The position numbers and the translations under genes are program-made. A stretch of 5,281 nt of DNA, taken from assembly GCA_025456165.1 (NCBI GenBank), contig JALOLI010000157.1:1-5281 (forward strand). The letters run 5' to 3'. The notes beneath the pieces are model-generated. The model had not been told where the DNA came from and did no database searches. It saw only the letters and a program-made list of their open reading frames with translations. Shown in pieces: positions 1 to 5,281 of the stretch (the stretch's first letter is position 1; each line of letters opens with the position of its first letter). This DNA comes from Acidimicrobiia bacterium. GTDB lineage: Bacteria > Actinomycetota > Acidimicrobiia > UBA5794 > UBA11373.

Positions 1-311
1 TCAGTGCCCGCAGCGCCCGCCGGCTCACCTGTGACGCCACCGTCTCGCGAGTGCTGCTGGATCCCGAGTCGGTGCCCATCGAGCTCGGCCGGGCCACCCG
101 GGTCGTTCCCGAATCCCTCCGCCGCCTCCTGGAGGCGCGGGACCAGGGGTGTACCTACCCCGGCTGTGACATGCCCGCCCGCTTCTGCGACGCCCACCAC
201 CTGAGACACTGGGCCGACGGCGGAACGACGGATCTCGCGAACCTGCAACTCCTGTGCAGCCGGCATCACACCGCGGCGCACGAGGAGGAGTCCTACCACC
301 AGCGCGAGTAG
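1..311 (+). CDS. C-terminal end of a DUF222/13E12-type HNH endonuclease-like protein (5' end outside window)
   Basis: The open frame enters from the left edge (first full codon at position 3) and ends at TAG 309-311, giving about 102 visible residues. They show the end of the actinobacterial DUF222-HNH family: a segment ARRLTCDATVSRVLLD, then GRATRVVP, then the zinc-ribbon/HNH part GCTYPGCD, CDAHHLRHWADGG, DLANLQLLC and SRHH. The paired Cys residues, the HH of CDAHH, the Asn of DLANL and the final HH are the expected metal-binding and catalytic positions. The family is abundant in high-GC actinobacteria, often in many copies, and is usually described as a putative nuclease of unknown role. 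The protein ends about 12 residues after the HH pair, earlier than many relatives, which continue with a short Arg/Pro/Gly-rich tail. It converges on acpS. The family call is firm; activity and biological role are unknown. Confidence 0.88.
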   Translation, partial: SARSARRLTCDATVSRVLLDPESVPIELGRATRVVPESLRRLLEARDQGCTYPGCDMPARFCDAHHLRHWADGGTTDLANLQLLCSRHHTAAHEEESYHQRE

Positions 312-320
312 CCCTCCCAT

Positions 321-379
321 CGGGGTCCGGCGAACCCCGCCCCTGCGGCCTTCCGGTTCGGGAGGCCTTGAAGGCTTCC
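321..379 (+). terminator. Two candidate terminator hairpins in the convergent HNH-acpS gap
   Basis: The 85-nt gap between the converging genes contains two stem-loops. The first, 321-339, is a perfect 6-bp stem CGGGGT/ACCCCG with a 7-nt loop, starting 10 nt after the HNH stop. The second, 361-379, pairs GGAGGCC with GGCTTCC (one G-U pair on the + strand) around a TTGAA loop. Neither has a T-tract. The first is symmetric and could act on both strands. The wobble makes the second stronger on the + strand. Position supports a terminator role; the missing T-tract keeps confidence low. Confidence 0.35.
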
Positions 380-396
380 GGCCCGATCCCCGGCGC

Positions 397-771
397 TCAG
401 CCCTCCCCTACCGCCACCGCCATGACCAGGGCCGTCGTGTCCGTGTGGGTCACCGTCACCAGCACCTCGGTGACGCCCAGGACCGCCGCCCGGGCCGCAG
501 CCGTGCCCCGCAGCACCGCCCGCGGGGCACCGCCGCCGGTGATCTCCACGTCCTGCCAGCGGACCTGCCGCCACCCGGTGCCGAGGCTCTTCATGACGGC
601 CTCCTTGCCGGCGAAGCGGGCTGCCAGCCGTCGCTCCGGCCGGGCATGGCCGAAGGCGTACTCCCGCTCGTGGTCGGTGAAGCAGCGCTCGGCGAAGCGG
701 GGGTAGCGCTCCAGCAAGGAGCGGAGGCGCTCGATCTCGGCGAGGTCGACCCCGAGGCCGATGATGCGCAT
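397..771 (-). CDS. acpS: Holo-[acyl-carrier-protein] synthase (4'-phosphopantetheinyl transferase, AcpS type)
   Basis: This 124-residue protein has normal AcpS length. It transfers the 4'-phosphopantetheine arm of coenzyme A to the conserved serine of apo-acyl carrier protein, which is needed for fatty acid synthesis in the cytoplasm. The N-terminus MRIIGLGVDLAEIER carries the Mg2+-binding Asp9. The second signature, RFAGKEAVMKSLG, has the catalytic Glu57 and Lys61. A late HTDTTALVMAVA strand matches the family's SHT.D..A motif. The ATG at 771 is chosen because the GVDLAEIER motif begins at residue 7, as usual. It follows the glmS TAG with only 2 nt between, and no strong Shine-Dalgarno is visible (only AATAGG overlapping the glmS stop), so translational coupling to glmS is likely. 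It should share the glmS transcript and hence its ribozyme control. Identity is firm. Confidence 0.95.
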   Translation of the reverse strand: MRIIGLGVDLAEIERLRSLLERYPRFAERCFTDHEREYAFGHARPERRLAARFAGKEAVMKSLGTGWRQVRWQDVEITGGGAPRAVLRGTAAARAAVLGVTEVLVTVTHTDTTALVMAVAVGEG

Positions 772-773
772 GC

Positions 774-2606
<1,833 letters not shown>

Positions 2607-2613
2607 GCGCCGG

Positions 2614-2620
2614 CTCCTTT
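2614..2620 (-). promoter_or_regulatory. Shine-Dalgarno sequence that fixes the glmS GTG start
   Basis: The minus strand reads AAAGGAG, then the 7-nt spacer CCGGCGC, then GTG TGC GGC ATC. This strong site at ideal spacing supports the GTG at 2606. The longer in-frame reading from 2666 would begin inside the folded ribozyme and would bury the catalytic cysteine. Confidence 0.85.
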
Positions 2621-2660
2621 CGTCGGGGAGACCGGAGGGCGTGCGGGGTCGAGGACCTCG

Positions 2661-2810
2661 CCTCACACCGCTGCGGGCTCTACCTCCGGGGTCACCCCCG
2701 GGCTCTGACCCGCGACGTCACGACCGTGAGCGGCCGAGAGGGCACCCGCCGACTGCTCGATGCTCCCTCTTCCTCGTCACCTCGCCGATCGCTCGGCGAG
2801 GGCAGGCGCT
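2661..2810 (-). promoter_or_regulatory. glmS ribozyme (GlcN6P-dependent self-cleaving riboswitch) in the glmS leader
   Basis: Read on the minus strand, the segment starts with A2810|G2809CGCC, the family's cleavage-site sequence. P1 is a stem CTCGCCGA/TCGGCGAG (2800-2793 with 2788-2781) closed by a GCGA tetraloop. The core strand GTGACGAGG (2780-2772) follows; its G2778 corresponds to the guanine implicated as general base in the known ribozymes. P2 pairs AGAGGG (2770-2765) with CCCTCT (2742-2737) and encloses ATCGAG (2761-2756) and TCGGCGGGTG (2752-2743). CGCC after the cleavage site can pair with GGCG (2750-2747) as the core pseudoknot. P3 is CGGCC/GGTCG (2736-2732, 2725-2721). Its loop CTCAC (2730-2726) pairs exactly with GTGAG (2666-2662), forming P3b. 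P4 has an outer GCGGG/CCCGC (2713-2709, 2677-2673) and an inner CCGGGG/CCCCGG capped by GTGA (2701-2686). Conserved TAGAG lies at 2682-2678. Every element expected of Rfam glmS is present and in order, 203 nt upstream of the start. GlcN6P, the GlmS product, should trigger cleavage and lower glmS expression. Confidence 0.94.
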
Positions 2811-2844
2811 GCAGTACTCGTCCTGCGGTCTCCAACTTGCCGTC

Positions 2845-2880
2845 GACCCGGTTGTCGGCTCGGTCGTCGACTCCGTGGTC
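2845..2880 (-). repeat. Three-copy imperfect 12-bp tandem repeat upstream of the ribozyme
   Basis: The minus strand reads GACCACGGAGTC, GACGACCGAGCC, GACAACCGGGTC in immediate succession; adjacent copies match at about 9 of 12 positions. A degenerate fourth unit begins GACGGC. It lies between the glmM end and the ribozyme cleavage site, in the stretch discarded on self-cleavage, and includes two GTCGAC palindromes 24 bp apart (2842-2847, 2866-2871). It may be a protein-binding site or a chance low-complexity tract. I see no convincing -35/-10 pair in 2811-2917. Confidence 0.45.
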
Positions 2881-2886
2881 CGCCGC

Positions 2887-2902
2887 CCACCCGGAAGGGT
2901 GG
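2887..2902 (-). terminator. Candidate terminator hairpin after glmM
   Basis: A perfect 6-bp stem CCACCC/GGGTGG with a TTCC tetraloop (minus strand) begins 15 nt after the glmM TAG. No T-tract follows, so if it terminates it does so in the U-less style proposed for some actinobacteria, or only partially. That would let some glmM transcription continue into the glmS leader. Confidence 0.4.
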
Positions 2903-2917
2903 CCGGCACAACCAACC

Positions 2918-4255
2918 CTAGCCCGCCGGGTGAGTTTCACCACCCAATTCGCGGCGCACCACGGTGGCCAGTTCGTCGGCGATGCCCGCCGCCTCGGCCG
3001 AGGTCGCCGCCTCCACCATCACCCGCACCAGCGGCTCGGTGCCCGACGCCCGCACCAGGACCCGTCCCTTGTCGCCGAGGCGCTTCTCCATGATGGCCAC
3101 GGCCGCCCACAGCGGCTCGGCGTCGCCCAGGCGCTCCTTGACGCGCACCCGCACGTTGCGCAGCACCTGAGGGAACTCGGTCATCACCCGGCGCAGTTCC
3201 TTGAGCGGCGCCCCGGTGGCGGCCATGACCTCCAGCAGACGCAGCCCGGTGAGCAGGCCGTCGCCGGTGGGTTCCCCGCCGAAGATCACGTGACCGCTCT
3301 GCTCGCCGCCCAGCCCGGCTCCCAGGCGCCGCATCTCCTCGAGAACGTGGCGGTCGCCCACCGGGGTCTCGACCACCCGGATCCCGAGGCCGCGCAGCGC
3401 CAGGCGGAAGCCGAGGTTCGACATCACCGTGGCCACCACCAGGTCGCCGGGCAGGGCGCCCTGCTGGTGGAGGTGATTGGCCAGGATCGCCATGACCGCG
3501 TCGCCGTTGACCACCGCTCCGTCCTCGTCGACGGCGATGAGACGGTCGGCGTCGCCGTCGAAGGCCAGGCCCACCCGGCCCTGGGCCCGCTCGCCGAGGA
3601 ACTCGGGGTGGGTGGCGCCGCAACCATCGTTGATGTTCGTGCCCGCGGGCTCGACGGCGAAGGCGGCGACGTCGGCCCCCAGGCGCTTGAAGAGGGCCGG
3701 AGCGGCCCGGAAGGCCGCCCCGTTGGCGCAGTCGAGAGCTATCGAGATGCCCCGCAGCGCATACCGCGAGACTCTCACCAGGTGGTCCAGGTAGCGATCG
3801 AGGGCGTCGGGCATCCCGGTCTGGATGCCGATGTCGGCCCCGGACACTTCCACCCAGGGCGGGCCGTGGCGGTACCGGGCCTCGACGGCGGCCTCCCGTC
3901 CGGGGTCCAGCTTGGAGCCGTCGGTGGCGAAGAGCTTGATGCCGTTGTCCTCGGCCGGGTTGTGGCTGGCGCTGACCATCACGCCGAAGGAGGCCCGCAT
4001 CGAGGCGGCCAGGTGAGAGACGGCGCCCACCGGCACGATGCCGAGGTCGATCGTGTCGCTTCCGGCAGCGTGGAACCCGGCGTGGATGGCCGCGGCCAGC
4101 ATCTGCCCGGAGCGGCGGGTGTCCCGGCCGACCATGACGGTGCCGGGCCGCCCATCACCGGCAGCGCGCGCCAGGCCCATCGCCAGTTCTGGCGTGAGCT
4201 CGACGTTGGCCCGGCCGCGTACGCCGTCGGTGCCGAACAGGGGCGAGCCGCTCAT
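2918..4255 (-). CDS. glmM: Phosphoglucosamine mutase
   Basis: The 445-residue protein interconverts glucosamine-6-phosphate and glucosamine-1-phosphate, the step after GlmS on the way to UDP-GlcNAc. It is a complete alpha-D-phosphohexomutase. The N-terminal LFGTDGVRG is at 6-14 and VGRDTRRSG at 42-50. The catalytic phosphoserine loop SASHNP is at 95-100, with Ser97 the phosphorylated residue. The Mg2+ loop FDGDADR is at 232-238, the sugar-binding GGEQSGH at 316-322, and the phosphate-binding loop RASGTEPLVRVM at 402-413. Length is normal, although two surface loops (around residues 31-38 and 220-228) look a few residues shorter than in relatives I remember. The ATG at 4255 is chosen because LFGTDGVRG follows directly and a GAAGGA site lies 6 nt upstream. 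It begins 32 nt after the rpsI TAA. The frame stays open upstream only because rpsI is broken. Confidence 0.97.
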   Translation of the reverse strand: MSGSPLFGTDGVRGRANVELTPELAMGLARAAGDGRPGTVMVGRDTRRSGQMLAAAIHAGFHAAGSDTIDLGIVPVGAVSHLAASMRASFGVMVSASHNPAEDNGIKLFATDGSKLDPGREAAVEARYRHGPPWVEVSGADIGIQTGMPDALDRYLDHLVRVSRYALRGISIALDCANGAAFRAAPALFKRLGADVAAFAVEPAGTNINDGCGATHPEFLGERAQGRVGLAFDGDADRLIAVDEDGAVVNGDAVMAILANHLHQQGALPGDLVVATVMSNLGFRLALRGLGIRVVETPVGDRHVLEEMRRLGAGLGGEQSGHVIFGGEPTGDGLLTGLRLLEVMAATGAPLKELRRVMTEFPQVLRNVRVRVKERLGDAEPLWAAVAIMEKRLGDKGRVLVRASGTEPLVRVMVEAATSAEAAGIADELATVVRRELGGETHPAG

Positions 4256-4261
4256 CGTCGG

Positions 4262-4267
4262 TCCTTC
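4262..4267 (-). promoter_or_regulatory. Shine-Dalgarno sequence that fixes the glmM start
   Basis: The minus strand reads GAAGGA, spacer CCGACG, then ATG AGC GGC. This independent ribosome binding site shows that glmM starts at 4255 and is not the tail of a fusion, although the reading frame is open continuously from the rpsI start at 4621. Confidence 0.8.
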
Positions 4268-4287
4268 GGCCCCGGAGAGGGCTTCGC

Positions 4288-4621
4288 TTAGCGCTTCGTG
4301 TACTGCGGCGCCCGGCGGGCCTTGCGCAGGCCGTACTTCTTGCGCTCGACGGCCCGGGCATCGCGGGAGAGCATCCCGGCCTTCTTGAGGACCGGTCTGC
4401 CCGTTGAGGCCCCCACCTTCGAGCGTGGCGGAGATGTCGTAGCGTCCGTCCATTCCGGCGGTCCGCATCGGCTCGAGGATGCGCAGGCGCTGCGCCATGC
4501 TGGGGAAGTAGTCCTCCAGGGGGCGATCGTTCAGCGACATCGTCCCGGTGCCTTCGTAGATGCGCACCCGCACCACCGACGTCTTGCGGCGGCCGACGGT
4601 CTGGGCGAGGGGCTCGGGCAT
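4288..4621 (-). pseudogene. rpsI: Ribosomal protein S9 gene with an internal frame-breaking deletion
   Basis: S9 is a small-subunit protein whose C-terminal tail reaches the P-site tRNA. The start ATG (4621-4619) opens a frame reading [20 protein letters not shown], then [11 protein letters not shown] and [16 protein letters not shown], good S9 to residue 77 (4391). The true C-terminus, [18 protein letters not shown], then [16 protein letters not shown] and TAA 4290-4288, follows at once but in another frame (34 residues from 4392). The conserved segment that should lie between, of the type ALRLGIARAL..DPELR, is absent. Aligned by memory to normal S9 of about 130 residues, about 59 nt are missing, which is not a multiple of three. 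The junction ACCGGTCC reads as TG in one frame and RPV in the other, so a short CCGG microhomology is possible. The ATG overlaps the rplM TGA by one base. Either an assembly error or a real lesion; if real, this copy cannot make S9. Confidence 0.9.
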
Positions 4622-4971
4622 CAGGGGTTGCGCGGCAGCATCCCCCGCACGGCCTGTTCCACCACCCGCTCGGGGAACTTGGCGCGCATCTGCTCGAAGG
4701 TGTTCTCGCGCAGGCCCCCCGGGTAGCCGGAGTGCCGGAAGTAGCGCTTCTGGGTGGCCTTCTCGCCGGTGATCGCCACCTTGGCGGCGTTGACCACCAC
4801 TACGAAGTCGCCCATGTCGAAATGGGGAGCGAACGTGGGCTTGTTCTTGCCGCGCAGCACCGAGGCGACCTCACTGGCGAGGCGACCCAGGGGGAGGCCG
4901 TCGGCGTCGACCACCCACCAGTGGCGGTCGACGTCGGAAGGGCGTGGCGTGAACGTCTTCTGCCGTCTCAT
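4621..4971 (-). CDS. rplM: Ribosomal protein L13, C-terminally truncated
   Basis: L13 is an early-assembly large-subunit protein. The 116 residues show its features: [20 protein letters not shown], then [46 protein letters not shown] and AVRGMLPRN. The family normally continues for about 27-30 more residues (a stretch like LGR..LRKLKVY.G..HPH.AQ), reaching 142-147 in total. Here GMLPRNP is followed directly by TGA 4623-4621, and no frame contains the missing tail. The ATG at 4971 is chosen because MRRQKTFTP is the usual N-terminus and GAGGAAG lies just upstream; the open extension to 5067 covers the promoter and hairpins. The stop overlaps the rpsI ATG (TGATG). The rplM-rpsI pair is a conserved operon. 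Identity is certain; the short end is suspicious. Confidence 0.92.
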   Translation of the reverse strand: MRRQKTFTPRPSDVDRHWWVVDADGLPLGRLASEVASVLRGKNKPTFAPHFDMGDFVVVVNAAKVAITGEKATQKRYFRHSGYPGGLRENTFEQMRAKFPERVVEQAVRGMLPRNP

Positions 4972-4974
4972 GGA

Positions 4975-4981
4975 CTTCCTC
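4975..4981 (-). promoter_or_regulatory. Shine-Dalgarno sequence that fixes the rplM start
   Basis: The minus strand reads GAGGAAG, then TCC, then ATG AGA CGG, so the GGA core is 5 nt from the start. This favours 4971 over upstream starts in the same frame. Confidence 0.7.
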
Positions 4982-4992
4982 TGCGTGGCGAA

Positions 4993-5009
4993 CCGTGCTG
5001 CAGGCACGG
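4993..5009 (-). promoter_or_regulatory. Second hairpin of the rplM leader
   Basis: A perfect 6-bp stem CCGTGC/GCACGG with a CTGCA loop lies just upstream of the rplM ribosome binding site and immediately follows the T-run of the preceding hairpin. It could be part of an L13 autoregulatory leader, since r-protein operons are often controlled this way. I cannot match it to a known leader family. Confidence 0.4.
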
Positions 5010-5031
5010 AAAAGCGCCCCACGCGGGGGCG
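5010..5031 (-). terminator. Terminator-like hairpin with short T-run in the rplM leader
   Basis: The minus strand shows the stem CGCCCC/GGGGCG (5031-5026 with 5020-5015), loop CGCGT, then CTTTT (5014-5010). It is the only hairpin in the window with a T-run. It may terminate the upstream gene, act as an attenuator in the rplM leader, or form a 5'-terminal stem of the rplM mRNA, because the predicted transcription start lies at its first base. Confidence 0.5.
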
Positions 5032-5038
5032 AGCGGGC

Positions 5039-5067
5039 ATGGTATCGAACCCCTCCGGCCTCCGCAA
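5039..5067 (-). promoter_or_regulatory. Candidate housekeeping promoter for rplM-rpsI-glmM
   Basis: The minus strand carries TTGCGG (5067-5062), a 17-nt spacer, and TACCAT (5044-5039). This is a plausible primary-sigma -35/-10 pair at ideal spacing, in the only sizeable gap upstream of rplM. Predicted start is near 5032, giving a leader of about 60 nt. Based on consensus resemblance only. Confidence 0.5.
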
Positions 5068-5077
5068 TTCCGCAGCG

Positions 5078-5094
5078 GCTCGCCTCAGGCGAGC
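5078..5094 (-). terminator. Perfect hairpin whose loop is the stop codon of the upstream gene
   Basis: GCTCGCC/GGCGAGC forms a 7-bp perfect inverted repeat around TGA, the stop codon of the gene entering from the right. There is no T-tract. It may contribute to termination or protect the transcript end. Confidence 0.4.
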
Positions 5095-5281
5095 GGGCGC
5101 AGGGTCTCGGCGGCCAGGTCGGCATGCCCCCCGAGGCCCCAGGCCGCTTCAACGGTGCCCGGGGCGCGGCCGGCGGCGTACCGGAGGATGGCCGTCTGGT
5201 CGAAGCGCCGGTGCCAGGCCACGGCATGGCCTCCCGGGAAGGGCAGGGCCAGGCCGCGGTCGGCCGGGCCGCCGCGCAGCG
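5085..5281 (-). CDS. C-terminal end of an unrecognised protein (5' end outside window)
   Basis: An open minus-strand frame runs from the right edge (first full codon at 5279) to TGA 5087-5085, giving 64 residues. It begins [17 protein letters not shown], continues [19 protein letters not shown] and [16 protein letters not shown], and ends ETLRPLA. The composition (balanced charges, GGH and WHRRFD motifs, strong G/C at third positions) looks like genuine coding sequence, and no other frame here does. It is soluble-looking with no membrane segment. It does not resemble the ends of TruA or L17, which often precede rplM. I cannot name the family. It lies 113 nt upstream of rplM, with a promoter and hairpins between, so it is probably a separate unit. 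Confidence 0.6.
   Translation of the reverse strand, partial: LRGGPADRGLALPFPGGHAVAWHRRFDQTAILRYAAGRAPGTVEAAWGLGGHADLAAETLRPLA

Noticed and set aside
2811..2940. A -10-like TAGGGT overlapping the glmM stop as glmS promoter
   Set aside because: The nearest -35-like hexamers are at poor spacing (14 or 21 nt), so I could not support a promoter here.
2692..2943. Small 83-residue minus-strand protein between glmM and glmS
   Set aside because: Most of it lies inside the ribozyme and tandem repeat and it begins inside glmM; the composition is repeat-like and there is no family resemblance.
2918..4621. A 567-residue S9-GlmM fusion protein
   Set aside because: glmM has its own GAAGGA ribosome binding site and canonical N-terminus at 4255. 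The true S9 C-terminus with its TAA is present in another frame, so the continuous frame is a by-product of the rpsI deletion.
4972..5040. Bacillus-type L13 leader RNA
   Set aside because: Two hairpins are present, but I could not recognise the conserved bases of the known L13 leader family; a covariance-model search would decide.
4621..5067. rplM with a 32-residue N-terminal extension
   Set aside because: The extension overlaps the candidate -35/-10 and the leader hairpins and has no L13 similarity; a Shine-Dalgarno site supports 4971.

Overview
This is a very GC-rich window with the compact, tightly packed genes of a high-GC actinobacterium. Three things point there: the DUF222-type HNH protein tail at the left edge, the gene order rplM-rpsI-glmM-glmS-acpS, and the protein sequences themselves. 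The class is uncertain. An Acidimicrobiia-like or other deep actinobacterial lineage, possibly from a metagenome assembly, would fit.

Layout. Positions 1-311 (+) hold the C-terminal end of an HNH endonuclease-like protein. It converges on a long minus-strand block that is read from right to left: the end of an unrecognised protein (5281-5085), a promoter and hairpin leader (about 5067-4993), rplM (ribosomal protein L13), rpsI (S9), glmM (phosphoglucosamine mutase), a 311-nt non-coding gap, glmS (glucosamine-6-phosphate synthase) and acpS (holo-ACP synthase). GlmS makes glucosamine-6-phosphate (GlcN6P) and GlmM isomerises it to GlcN-1-P, so the pair supplies UDP-GlcNAc for peptidoglycan. AcpS activates acyl carrier protein for lipid synthesis and starts 2 nt after the glmS stop.

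The most notable element is in the glmM-glmS gap. The minus strand at about 2810-2661 carries a complete glmS self-cleaving ribozyme (the GlcN6P-sensing riboswitch). It has the cleavage-site motif A|GCGCC, a P1 hairpin, the conserved core (TGACGAGG, ATCGAG, TCGGCGGGTG) closed by P2, a P3 hairpin whose loop pairs with a downstream segment to form the P3b pseudoknot, and a two-part P4 arm capped by a GNRA tetraloop. This ribozyme is best known from Firmicutes. Here it would give product feedback on glmS and probably on acpS too.

The second notable feature is damage in two adjacent ribosomal protein genes. rpsI lacks about 59 nt in its middle, which splits it into two frames. rplM stops about 27-30 codons early, directly at the rpsI start. 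All other complete genes look intact, so these are either assembly deletions or genuine lesions that would need a second intact copy elsewhere.
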